A DNA stretch of 25,666 nt from JABDGC01 sp964466595 (GTDB taxonomy: Bacteria > Pseudomonadota > Gammaproteobacteria > DSM-16500): the NCBI GenBank assembly GCA_964466595.1, contig CAYXNR010000031.1:1-25666 (forward strand). Direction: 5' to 3'. The notes beneath the pieces are model-generated. The model was not told the origin of the DNA. It did not search any database and saw nothing but the letters and a program-made list of their open reading frames with translations. The position numbers and the translations under genes were made by a program. Below are positions 8,669 through 16,313 of this stretch, piece after piece. Position 1 is the first letter of the stretch; every line of letters begins with the position of its first letter.

Positions 8669-8698
8669 GATGAAGAAGATGATAAGGATGATTGTCTT

Positions 8699-10585
8699 TT
8701 GGTTTATTCAAAAAAACAGGGGCTGATAGAGGGTTTTTTACTGGCTAGCATTTATCTAGCAGCCTGGCTTATTCAAGGCCAGCTTTTTTTAAACTGGGAT
8801 GCTAGCTACCTCTTGCATGCTGCTCAATTGTTATTAGCGGGCGGCACCTATACCCATGATTTTTTTATGCCTAATCCGCCCTTGATTTTATATTTATCAC
8901 TCCCGCCCTTGCTCTGTAGTCAATATTTCGGTGTGCAGCTGTTTTTAGCATTCCGACTTTATATTTTTTTGCTCGCGACTGTCTCGCTTGCGCTTTGTGG
9001 CTTCTTGTTGTCCTTGCTTTTTACAGAGAAAGATAAAACAACTCTTTTTATAAAGAAAACCTTCTTTCTTACGCTACTGCTGATTTTTCTAATCTTTCCC
9101 ATGTATGATTTTGGACAGCGAGAACATTTTCTTCTTATTTTGATGCTGCCTTATTTATTACTGGTGAGCTGTCGCTTGCAGGGTCTTGTAATTAAAACAA
9201 GGCTCGCTGTTTTAATTGGTTTACTCGCGGGCTTGGGTTTCGCCTTGAAGCCACAGTTTTATCTCCTGCCCATGATCGTGGAATTGTATTATCTGTATTT
9301 TCAAAAAAAATATCTTGCTTGTTTTCGCGCTGAAACCCTAACCATGCTGACTGTCTTGCTTATTTATTCGGGAATAGTCTATTGGTTTTATCCAGATTAT
9401 TTCGGCCTTATTGTTCCCTATCTGCTTCGTAATTATTATGGGAAAAGCATCGTCGCGCCTTGGGCAAGCCTTCTCTTGAATGAAGAAGTTCTATTTTGTT
9501 GTTTGCCGCTTTTTTTACATCTTGTTCTTTATAAGAAAAATCCCTATAAAATAGTGAGTCAGATCTTATTCCTTGCCTTGTGTGCCTGCTTAGCTTTTTA
9601 TGCGGCACAACAAACGACGCTCTATTATCATTTTCTTCCCGCTTTTTCCTTAGCTCTTTTGTTGCAAACTGTATTGTTTAGCTATCTGGTGTCACAGCCT
9701 ACTTTTTCCAGTTCGGATTACCTTATTTTCCTGCTCACCGGGTTCCTCGCATTTATTTTTCTATTTTATAAAGTGAAAACTATTTGGCTCATGTTAATCT
9801 TTTCGACAGTCCTCTCTTTCGTTTTTTTTGGGTTCTTATTTACTTTCTTGTTGGTTGCGGCGCCGCGACGCTCAAGTTTTAGCAAAATAGCTGCTTTCGT
9901 TTTCTTCATTTTATCTTTCAGCTTTCTCTGTTTTTATTTGGCAGAGCGAACAGACTTTTCTCTTTATCAAATTCCACTCACCCTTTTTGTTTTATTAGCG
10001 CTTTTTGGCTTAGTGGCGCCACGCGCGAGAGCAGGCTTATCAGTCCATATGCTCATGGCGGCTGTCGGGTTGCTGCTTTTTATCTATCCTGTCTCTTTTA
10101 CCTATACTAAATATTGGGAGGGGCAAATATATAAAGAAAAAGTGCTTAATAAATTAATGCGCTTTATGCGGATGCAGCCGCCGCATCGAGTCATCTCTTT
10201 TTTTACAGTGCGAGGAAATTTCAGCTCTCCCCTGATGATTTATAGCGACAGTCGCTTGGCGCAACGTTTTGATTGTCTGTGGCCCGTAGCTGGTTTTTTA
10301 AATCAACCTGCTCGTCAGGCTTCTTCTCTACAAGATAAAAATATGTTTATTGAGATGATTGCTGAAGATCTACGGGTTCATCGCCCCGATTTTGTTTTTG
10401 TGGATAAGCAAGATGGTAAATTGCTAGCCTGGGATAGGCATTTTAATTTTATTGTTTTTTTATCTCAAGGTCGGCATTTTCGAGAGCAATGGAAAAGCTA
10501 TCATTACTTAACAACACTCAAAGAGAATTATCCTCTTTATGAGTTAGACGTCTATATGCGCAAGACGAAGACTGAAAATAGCTGA
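8699..10585 (+). CDS. Multi-pass GT-C-like (PMT-type) glycosyltransferase, paralogue B
   Basis: A 628-residue paralogue of the gene just upstream. Matching blocks are LFLNWDASYLLHAA at 29-42, AGGTYTHDFFMPNPPLIL from about 47, YDFGQREHFLLI at 136-147 and KPQF near 190. It keeps the loop aspartates but has Met where the upstream copy has Glu (DFFM versus DFFE), so substrate handling may differ. It is about 110 residues longer because of extra hydrophobic segments in the middle, around residues 335-455. The start is TTG: there is no in-frame ATG after the upstream stop, and AAGGA lies ten bases before this TTG. It sits 30 bases after paralogue A and 21 before the next GT2 gene, so it belongs to the same operon. 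Confidence 0.72.
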   Translation: MVYSKKQGLIEGFLLASIYLAAWLIQGQLFLNWDASYLLHAAQLLLAGGTYTHDFFMPNPPLILYLSLPPLLCSQYFGVQLFLAFRLYIFLLATVSLALCGFLLSLLFTEKDKTTLFIKKTFFLTLLLIFLIFPMYDFGQREHFLLILMLPYLLLVSCRLQGLVIKTRLAVLIGLLAGLGFALKPQFYLLPMIVELYYLYFQKKYLACFRAETLTMLTVLLIYSGIVYWFYPDYFGLIVPYLLRNYYGKSIVAPWASLLLNEEVLFCCLPLFLHLVLYKKNPYKIVSQILFLALCACLAFYAAQQTTLYYHFLPAFSLALLLQTVLFSYLVSQPTFSSSDYLIFLLTGFLAFIFLFYKVKTIWLMLIFSTVLSFVFFGFLFTFLLVAAPRRSSFSKIAAFVFFILSFSFLCFYLAERTDFSLYQIPLTLFVLLALFGLVAPRARAGLSVHMLMAAVGLLLFIYPVSFTYTKYWEGQIYKEKVLNKLMRFMRMQPPHRVISFFTVRGNFSSPLMIYSDSRLAQRFDCLWPVAGFLNQPARQASSLQDKNMFIEMIAEDLRVHRPDFVFVDKQDGKLLAWDRHFNFIVFLSQGRHFREQWKSYHYLTTLKENYPLYELDVYMRKTKTENS

Positions 10586-10606
10586 AGGAATAAAGGAGCA
10601 GCAGGG

Positions 10607-11389
10607 ATGATAAAGGGAAAAAAAATTATAGTCGTGCTGCCAGCTTATAATGCTGAGGCAACCTTAGAGAGGACCTATCAGGAAATTCCTCACGATCTTG
10701 TGGATGAGATTGTGATTGTGGATGATAGTAGCTGTGATGGGACGGTAAAAGAAGCAGAGAGACTCGGAATTAAACATATTATCCGTCATGAGCGGAATAA
10801 GGGTTATGGCGCTAATCAAAAAACCTGTTATCAGAAGGCGCTCACGCTTGGTGCAGATCTTGTGATTATGCTACATCCTGATTATCAATATACGCCTCAA
10901 TTGATTCCTTCAATGGCCTATCTTGTGGCCCAAGACCTCTATCCAGTCGTTTTGGGTTCACGCATTTTGGGGAAGGGCGCTTTAAGAGGAGGCATGCCTC
11001 TTTATAAATATATCTTTAATCGCTTGCTTACCTTTTTTCAAAATGTGTTGCTCGGCCAAAAATTATCAGAGTATCACACGGGCTATCGCGCTTTTTCACG
11101 AGCCGTGCTGACTACCATTCCCTTTGAACGCTGTTCCGATGATTTTGTTTTTGATAACCAAGTGCTTTCGCAAATTATTTATGCTGGTTATGAAATAGCC
11201 GAGGTGACCTGTCCAACTAAATATTTTGAGGCAGCTTCCTCGATTGATTTTCAGAGAAGTTTGATTTATGGCTTAGGTGTACTTCAAACCTCAGTAGTTC
11301 ATTTTTTAAACAAAATAGGCTGGCTTCATTCTGCCTTATATGAAATGAAGCTTAGGGGAGGTTCGGACAAGAAATTGCCCATTGTATAG
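10607..11389 (+). CDS. GT2 glycosyltransferase, second of the cluster
   Basis: A 260-residue family 2 glycosyltransferase with IIVVLPAYNAEATLERTY at 7-24, VDDSSCDGT at 38-46, NKGYGANQKT at 64-73 and MLHPDYQYTP at 88-97, where HPD stands at the usual metal-binding DxD site, as in many DPM/GtrB-like enzymes. An EYHTGYRAFSR motif follows near 159-169. There is no strong membrane anchor. A good AAGGAG lies before the ATG. As the last gene of the cluster it could charge a second polyprenyl-phosphate sugar, giving a pairing of two donors with two GT-C enzymes. Its own tail ends in a hairpin over the stop codon. Sugar identity is unknown. Confidence 0.85.
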   Translation: MIKGKKIIVVLPAYNAEATLERTYQEIPHDLVDEIVIVDDSSCDGTVKEAERLGIKHIIRHERNKGYGANQKTCYQKALTLGADLVIMLHPDYQYTPQLIPSMAYLVAQDLYPVVLGSRILGKGALRGGMPLYKYIFNRLLTFFQNVLLGQKLSEYHTGYRAFSRAVLTTIPFERCSDDFVFDNQVLSQIIYAGYEIAEVTCPTKYFEAASSIDFQRSLIYGLGVLQTSVVHFLNKIGWLHSALYEMKLRGGSDKKLPIV

Positions 11390-11415
11390 TCCGCCCCTTT
11401 GCCTGTACAATGGGC
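11377..11415 (+). terminator. Inverted repeat over the stop codon between GT2 and rpsO
   Basis: GCCCATTGTA at 11377-11386 is perfectly complementary to TACAATGGGC at 11406-11415, with 19 bases between that include the stop codon and CCGCCCC, which could pair alternatively with GGGCGG at 11412-11417. There is no T-run. It may end or attenuate the glycosyltransferase transcript, or form part of the rpsO leader; the sequence does not decide. Confidence 0.4.
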
Positions 11416-11459
11416 GGCTTGAAAGCGGTCTTCAATATTAAATAAGAGGTTAATGTTTC

Positions 11460-11729
11460 ATGGCTTTATCTAGTAATGCAACGGCAGAGATTGTGCAAAA
11501 GTATCAACATGCTCCTCAAGACACAGGTTCGCCGGAAGTACAGATTGCTCTGTTATCAAAACGCATCTATTCTTTGACAGAACATTTAAAACAACACCAG
11601 CATGATAAACTTTCCGGTTTTGGTTTGGCAATGTTGGTCAGTAAGCGTCGCAGATTACTGAGTTATCTGAAAAAAACAGGTATCGAGCGTTATCGAAAGC
11701 TTATACAGGCCCTTAAGCTGCGTGGATAA
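11460..11729 (+). CDS. rpsO: Small ribosomal subunit protein uS15
   Basis: Primary 16S rRNA-binding protein of the small subunit platform. The 89-residue length equals that of E. coli S15, and the family core is intact: TGSPEVQIALLSKRI at 23-37, the SKRRRLLSYLKK segment near 61-72 and the basic C-terminus. Ribosome-binding AAGAGG is followed by the ATG. It precedes pnp, the classical rpsO-pnp pairing. In enterobacteria S15 represses its own translation through a leader pseudoknot; I cannot show such a fold here. Confidence 0.97.
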   Translation: MALSSNATAEIVQKYQHAPQDTGSPEVQIALLSKRIYSLTEHLKQHQHDKLSGFGLAMLVSKRRRLLSYLKKTGIERYRKLIQALKLRG

Positions 11730-11825
11730 CAGCGCGGCTCTCAATGATTCAAGGTCGCTTTTTTTCACGAAATTCATTGTGCAGCAAAGGCACAGTACAA
11801 ACTAACTATTAATTAGGTATTTAAT

Positions 11826-13937
11826 GTGGCTATGATTAAAAAATCGTTCTCCTATGGTAAGCGCCAAGTTAAACTTGAAGCTGGTGAAATGGCACGTCAA
11901 GCAACAGCCTCTGTTTTAGTCAGCATGGATGATACCGTTGTACTGGTTACGGTAGTTTGCAAAGAGAATAAAATAGAAAAGGCTCAGGACTTTTTTCCCT
12001 TAACAGTTCATTATCAAGAACGCTCTTATGCGGCTGGACGGGTACCCGGTGGTTATTTTAAACGGGAAGGTAAACCCAGTGAAAAAGAAACGCTGACTTC
12101 ACGTTTAATCGACAGACCAATCAGACCCTTATTTCCAGCTGGCTTTGCCTGCGAAGTGCAAATCATCGCCACTGTTTTATCAGTGAATCCCGAAGTGAAT
12201 CCAGATATCCCGGCCTTAATTGGCGCTTCGGCTGCTTTGGCGCTTTCTGGCCTGCCTTTTCAGGGACCGCTTGGCGCTGCACGAGTCGGCTATGCTAATG
12301 GGAATTATCTCTTAAATCCAAGCCTGTCTGAGCTTGAAAATTCAGAACTGGATATGGTGGTGGCTGGGACAGAACAGGCTGTGATTATGGTGGAATCAGA
12401 GGCACGCGAATTATCTGAATCTATTATGCTCGGTGCTGTGATGTTTGGGCATCGTGAAATGCAAACCGTCATTCAAGCTATTAAAGAACTGGCGACAGAA
12501 GGTCGTAAACCGGCCTGGAATTATCAGCCTGCAACGGCAAGCCAAACGCTAAAAGATCGCGTTGCAGAAGTGGAACAAGATTTTGTTTCTGCCTATCAGG
12601 TTCGCGATAAACAAGAACGGGAAAAAACCTTAGCGGCTCTTCGTGAAAAGACGCTTGAGAAAATTTTAGCAGAGCAGCAGGGAAAAACAGATAAAGAACA
12701 GGCTGTGTTGACACAGCAGGTGAATTCTATTGTGGGCGAACTGGAAAGCAAACATGTTCGCGGTCTGATTTTAGATGGACAGGCGCGTATCGATAGCCGT
12801 GATACTAAAACCATTCGACCTATTACCGTAAAAACCGGCCTTTTACCCCGAACGCATGGTTCTTCTCTTTTTACTCGCGGCGAAACACAGGCCTTGGTTG
12901 TTGTGACCCTAGGCACCGAGCGTGATGCACAACTGATTGATGCTTTGGAAGGTGAAAGACGGGATAGTTTTATGTTGCATTATAATTTCCCTCCTTATTC
13001 TGTTGGAGAAACAGGAATGGTGGGCAGCCCGAAGCGTCGTGAAATCGGTCATGGCAATTTAGCGAAGCGTGCCATCGCAGCGGTTTTACCTTCTCAGCAA
13101 GATTTTCCCTATGTTATTCGAGTCGTATCAGAAATTACTGAATCGAATGGTTCGAGCTCCATGGCCACGGTCTGTGGTACCAGTCTTGCCTTGATGGATG
13201 CCGGTATTCCACTGCGCTCCTCTGTTGCGGGTATTGCAATGGGCTTGGTTAAAGAAGGCGATCGTTATGCTATTTTGTCTGATATTTTGGGAGATGAAGA
13301 TCATTTAGGAGATATGGATTTTAAAGTAGCTGGAACCGCACAAGGGGTGACCGCCTTGCAGATGGATATCAAAATTGACGGTATTACTGAAGCAATTATG
13401 CGCGATGCACTCGAACAGGCTCATGAAGGACGTTTGCATATTTTATCAATCATGAATCAAGAACTTCAAAGTCCACGACAAGAAATGTCTCGCTATGCAC
13501 CGCGTATTTTGAATCTTCATATTCCTTCCGACAAGATTAAAGACTTAATCGGCAAAGGCGGTATGACCATCCGTGCACTCACCGAAGAAACGGGAACCGT
13601 GATTGATATTAGTGATGATGGAGAAATACGCGTGGCTGCTGCCGATGTGTCTGCCTGCGAAGAAGCTAAACGCCGTATTGAACAACTTACAGCTGATATA
13701 GAAGTAGGTCGAATTTACGAAGGTCCAGTCACAAAATTAATGGATTTTGGTGCCTTGGTTGCTATTATGCCCGGCCGTCAAGGCTTGGTTCATATTTCGC
13801 AAATCTCAAAAGAACGTATCAAACAGGTGAGCGATGTTCTCTCTGAAGGCCAGGTTGTTAAAGTGAAGGTGCTAGAGATTGATAGACAAGGAAAGATTCG
13901 CTTAAGCATGAAAGAAATAGAATCATTGGAGACCTAA
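11826..13937 (+). CDS. pnp: Polyribonucleotide nucleotidyltransferase (PNPase)
   Basis: A 3'-to-5' phosphorolytic exoribonuclease of the RNA degradosome. The 703-residue protein has two RNase PH domains (first about 1-140, with GGYFKREGKPSEKETLTSR near 66-84; second about 310-545, with the catalytic stretch DILGDEDHLGDMDFK), a KH domain around 558-620 (IGKGG) and an S1 domain from about 628 (VGRIYEGPVTKLMDFGALV). The start is taken as GTG at 11826, because AGG lies eight bases before it; an in-frame ATG six bases later would be too far from that site. It is 96 bases after rpsO on the same strand. No truncation is seen. Confidence 0.96.
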   Translation: MAMIKKSFSYGKRQVKLEAGEMARQATASVLVSMDDTVVLVTVVCKENKIEKAQDFFPLTVHYQERSYAAGRVPGGYFKREGKPSEKETLTSRLIDRPIRPLFPAGFACEVQIIATVLSVNPEVNPDIPALIGASAALALSGLPFQGPLGAARVGYANGNYLLNPSLSELENSELDMVVAGTEQAVIMVESEARELSESIMLGAVMFGHREMQTVIQAIKELATEGRKPAWNYQPATASQTLKDRVAEVEQDFVSAYQVRDKQEREKTLAALREKTLEKILAEQQGKTDKEQAVLTQQVNSIVGELESKHVRGLILDGQARIDSRDTKTIRPITVKTGLLPRTHGSSLFTRGETQALVVVTLGTERDAQLIDALEGERRDSFMLHYNFPPYSVGETGMVGSPKRREIGHGNLAKRAIAAVLPSQQDFPYVIRVVSEITESNGSSSMATVCGTSLALMDAGIPLRSSVAGIAMGLVKEGDRYAILSDILGDEDHLGDMDFKVAGTAQGVTALQMDIKIDGITEAIMRDALEQAHEGRLHILSIMNQELQSPRQEMSRYAPRILNLHIPSDKIKDLIGKGGMTIRALTEETGTVIDISDDGEIRVAAADVSACEEAKRRIEQLTADIEVGRIYEGPVTKLMDFGALVAIMPGRQGLVHISQISKERIKQVSDVLSEGQVVKVKVLEIDRQGKIRLSMKEIESLET

Positions 13938-13950
13938 GCTTTGAATTCCC

Positions 13951-14049
13951 CCACCACAAAAAGCTTTGAACTGTAGACCCGGGATGATGATTGACTCCCC
14001 TCTCTCCACAAAAAGCTTTGAACTGTAAAACCGGGGATGATGGTTGATC
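13951..14049 (+). repeat. 52-bp tandem repeat units downstream of pnp
   Basis: The 21-mer starting CACAAAAAGCTTTGAACTG occurs at 13955 and again at 14007, a 52-base period, and the third position in register (14059) is the palindromic repeat at 14050-14095. Each unit runs on into a (A)CCCGGGATGATG- or CCGGGGATGATG-like stretch and TTGA. A further AAGCTTTGAA lies at the pnp stop (13936-13945), a partial unit. The segment at 13971-13984 is also found inverted at 22124-22137. The block lies between convergent pnp and folE and codes for nothing I can support. Confidence 0.75.
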
Positions 14050-14095
14050 CCCCTCCCTCCACGCTTTTTGTGGAGGGAGGGGTAGGGGTGGGAGG
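14050..14095 (-). repeat. 46-bp palindromic, G-quadruplex-capable repeat, copy 2
   Basis: Full copy with a perfect 13-bp stem (14050-14062 with 14070-14082) and loop GCTTTTT on this strand. The four G-runs lie on the plus strand at 14075-14092. Its reverse complement is identical over 46 bases to 22039-22084. It ends six bases from the folE stop codon, between the converging pnp and folE genes, but has no adjacent T-run in either direction. Confidence 0.85.
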
Positions 14096-14100
14096 GCCTT

Positions 14101-14640
14101 TCATCTCACCAAACTCAAAAACTCAGAACGCGTGCGACGATCTTGACGGAAATTGCCTAGCATGACAGAGGTTGTCATGGTTGAGTTTTGCTTCTCAATA
14201 CCGCGCATCATCATGCATAAATGTTTTGCTTCAATAATCACCCCAACCCCGCGTGCCTGCGTAACCTTAAATACCGTTTCTGCGATTTGCTTCGTCAATC
14301 TCTCCTGAACCTGAAGACGACGAGCATACATATCTACGATGCGAGCAAGCTTCGATAAGCCGATAATTTTTCCGGTTGGAATATAAGCCACATGACATTT
14401 ACCAATAAAGGGTAGGAGATGGTGCTCACATAAGGAATAGAGTTCAATATCCTTTACCATAATCATTTCATCGCTATCAGAATCAAAGAGTGCGCCATTA
14501 ACGATCTCTTCGACTGAGAGTTGATAGCCATGGGTGAGAAATTGCAAAGCAGTGGCCGCTCTTTTGGGCGTGTCTTGTAGCCCCATTCGGTTGATATCCT
14601 CACCGAGCTCAGTAATAATTTTTTTGAAATATTCTTCCAC
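14101..14640 (-). CDS. folE: GTP cyclohydrolase I
   Basis: Converts GTP to dihydroneopterin triphosphate, the first step of tetrahydrofolate (and biopterin) synthesis. The 179-residue protein has the zinc ligands Cys71, His74 (in LCEHHLLPFIG) and Cys142 (in AKHLCMMMRG), the GLSKLARIVD motif at 94-103 and RLQVQERLT at 108-116, all expected of the type IA enzyme. It lacks the longer N-terminal extension of the E. coli protein and so is of the compact form. The start codon is GTG, supported by GAGGAG seven bases upstream. It follows the hinT-like gene by 78 bases and may share its promoter. Confidence 0.96.
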   Translation of the reverse strand: MEEYFKKIITELGEDINRMGLQDTPKRAATALQFLTHGYQLSVEEIVNGALFDSDSDEMIMVKDIELYSLCEHHLLPFIGKCHVAYIPTGKIIGLSKLARIVDMYARRLQVQERLTKQIAETVFKVTQARGVGVIIEAKHLCMMMRGIEKQNSTMTTSVMLGNFRQDRRTRSEFLSLVR

Positions 14641-14718
14641 AAATTAGCTCCTCTTTTGCCAGCGCTTCCCTCCTTTGATTTTGTCATCCTGCTTTTTTAA
14701 GCCTGCTTCATTTTTATT

Positions 14719-15060
14719 TTAGCCCGGTGGCCAATTAAAGGGCCGACCGCCTAAGAGATGGAGATGCAAATGAAATATGGTTTGACCAGCATTGGCATTA
14801 CAGTTAAAAACTAAGCGATAGCCATCTTCGGCAAGATCTAATTGTTTGGCAAGCATTTTGGCAGTTTGAACGAGATGTCCGATCAGTTCATTATCTTCTG
14901 AATGAACCTCATTGAGCGTGGCAAGATGTTTGTGCGGAACAATTAACTTATGCTCCGGCGCTTGGGGATGCAGATCATCAAAGGCAACGACAAAATCATC
15001 ACGATAAATGATAGTGGCCGGTATCTTACCGCTTACAATCTTACAAAATAAACAATCCAT
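14719..15060 (-). CDS. hinT: HIT-family purine nucleoside phosphoramidase (HinT-like)
   Basis: A histidine-triad hydrolase that cleaves nucleoside phosphoramidates such as aminoacyl-adenylates. From the chosen start the protein is 113 residues, with FCKIVSGKIP at 5-14, DDLHPQAPEHKLIVP at 28-42 and the active-site triad HLHLHLLGG at 97-105, followed by GRPF as in E. coli HinT. A start 20 codons upstream is open but is rejected, because the region between overlaps a good promoter (15092-15120) and because GAGAGG lies just before this ATG. It is divergent from ppa. Confidence 0.93.
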   Translation of the reverse strand: MDCLFCKIVSGKIPATIIYRDDFVVAFDDLHPQAPEHKLIVPHKHLATLNEVHSEDNELIGHLVQTAKMLAKQLDLAEDGYRLVFNCNANAGQTIFHLHLHLLGGRPFNWPPG

Positions 15061-15091
15061 TTGCCTCTCTCCGGGACTATTAGAGGGGCCT

Positions 15092-15120
15092 AGTCTAGCG
15101 AAAAAGAGGCCAAGTCTCAA
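15092..15120 (-). promoter_or_regulatory. Sigma-70-type promoter for hinT (and possibly folE)
   Basis: On the minus strand TTGAGA (15115-15120) and TAGACT (15092-15097) stand 17 bases apart, a 5/6 and a 4/6 match to the consensus at the ideal spacing. The -10 box is 31 bases upstream of the hinT ATG at 15060. Confidence 0.55.
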
Positions 15121-15201
15121 CTTATCCGAATAGAGGTACTTGACCCTCGAAGGATTACTTAGTACCTTTCAACGCTTGAATAATAGTATGGATGAAAAAA
15201 T

Positions 15202-15732
15202 ATGAATTTGGATCAAATTCCTGCAGGTCGCCACTTACCAGATGACTTTAATGTAATCATTGAAATTCCCTCTCGCGGTCAGCCCGTAAAATATGAACTG
15301 GATAAGAAAACGGGCATGATGAGAGTTGACCGATTTTTAACAACGAGTATGTTTTATCCCTGTGACTATGGCTTTATTCCCCATAGCTTGGCTGAAGATG
15401 GCGATCCAGCAGATGTTTTAGTGGTTTGTCCTTTTCCTCTTTTTCCTGGAGTTGTCCTTTCTTGCCGTCCTGTAGGCCTTCTGCGGATGACTGATGAGTC
15501 GGGTCAGGATGCCAAAATCTTGGCTGTTCCTGTAGATAAATTAACCCCGCAATATGAGGAAGTCCGAAAGCCAGAAGATTTGGGGCAGCCCCTACTGTTA
15601 TCCATCGAACATTTTTTCAAGCATTATAAAGACTTAGAAAAAGGAAAATGGGTGAAGGTGGACGGTTGGGAGGGTTTAGAGGCTGCTCGACAAGAAATTA
15701 TAAAAAGCGTTGAACGTTATAACTCAAAATAA
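15202..15732 (+). CDS. ppa: Inorganic pyrophosphatase (family I)
   Basis: Hydrolyses pyrophosphate to two phosphates, pulling biosynthetic reactions forward. The 176-residue length equals that of E. coli Ppa. The metal-binding loop DGDPAD at 66-71 supplies Asp66, Asp68 and Asp71; SRGQPVKYELDKKTG at 24-38 and FYPCDYGFIP at 51-60 are the other signatures. The C-terminal HFFKHYKDLEKGKWVKVDGW is as expected. The ribosome-binding site is weak (GGAT). It is a single-gene unit closed by a clear terminator and divergent from hinT. Confidence 0.97.
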   Translation: MNLDQIPAGRHLPDDFNVIIEIPSRGQPVKYELDKKTGMMRVDRFLTTSMFYPCDYGFIPHSLAEDGDPADVLVVCPFPLFPGVVLSCRPVGLLRMTDESGQDAKILAVPVDKLTPQYEEVRKPEDLGQPLLLSIEHFFKHYKDLEKGKWVKVDGWEGLEAARQEIIKSVERYNSK

Positions 15733-15749
15733 GAGGATTTTAAACGCAT

Positions 15750-15783
15750 AAAGGGACGATTCATATCAAAACCGTCCCTTTTT
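15750..15783 (+). terminator. Rho-independent terminator of ppa
   Basis: AAAGGGACG at 15750-15758 pairs perfectly with CGTCCCTTT at 15773-15781 around a 14-base loop, followed by further Ts to 15783. It lies 17 bases after the ppa stop. Confidence 0.8.
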
Positions 15784-15933
15784 ACCTGCTTTCGGGCATC
15801 CTTGTTCCCAACCACCTTTCCTATGGCAGACTATCCTAGATGCATCAATCCTTGATGCCGGTCCAAACTGTATTTCCACATAGATAATTATAAAATCATT
15901 AAAAAGTGAAATTCCATACAAAAAAACAAAACC

Positions 15934-16227
15934 TTAGGATTTTTGTCTAATATGGAACCAGTGACGGATAGAATGAAATAATATAGGCCATAGGGTAGAA
16001 CGCAGGTAAAAAAGCAGAAGAGCCGCACCAAAAATGATCAAACCCAGATAAATAGGGATGAGACCGATGAGAAAAATATGCTCATTTTCAGTACAGTTTT
16101 TTGCAAAATTTAGTATTTCTGAAATAGAAAGATGCAAGCTTGTGTCTTGGACCAGCAAATAATAGAGTGAATAAAGGGCTATGATTAACCAAGCAATTTT
16201 AACAAGCTTAAATAAATTTTTTCTCAT
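15934..16227 (-). CDS. Hypothetical small membrane protein with two helices
   Basis: A 97-residue protein I do not recognise. It has two hydrophobic segments, about residues 10-27 and 51-73, a polar loop containing one Cys (TENEH region), and a basic, His-rich tail (HSIRHWFHIRQKS). Start and end are each lysine/arginine-rich, which suggests both termini on the cytoplasmic side. There is no strong ribosome-binding site before the ATG, and 86 bases separate it from psd on the same strand, so expression is uncertain. It could be a lineage-specific gene or a chance frame, though the membrane pattern favours a real gene. Confidence 0.5.
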   Translation of the reverse strand: MRKNLFKLVKIAWLIIALYSLYYLLVQDTSLHLSISEILNFAKNCTENEHIFLIGLIPIYLGLIIFGAALLLFYLRSTLWPILFHSIRHWFHIRQKS

Positions 16228-16313
16228 TGTGTGTTTAAACCTAAGTGATCATATTTTTAATCTATTCTAAATCTTTTACCTTAAGATAAACTGAAGAATT
16301 TATTAGGTTTAGC

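Noticed and set aside
13951..14095. A CRISPR-like array after pnp
   Set aside because: There are only two to three units, no unique spacers of regular length, and no cas genes; the units are modular palindromic repeats.
15061..15120. A 20-codon N-terminal extension of the hinT-like gene
   Set aside because: It overlaps a good minus-strand promoter (15092-15120), is not similar to HIT proteins, and the internal ATG has its own ribosome-binding site.
15140..15168. A promoter for ppa at TTGACC
   Set aside because: The matching -10 position reads TACCTT, only 3 of 6, so the evidence is too weak to list.
15842..15858. Hairpin GCATCAA/TTGATGC as a second terminator after ppa
   Set aside because: The stem is 7 bp with a 3-base loop and no T-run; a clear terminator already lies at 15750-15783.
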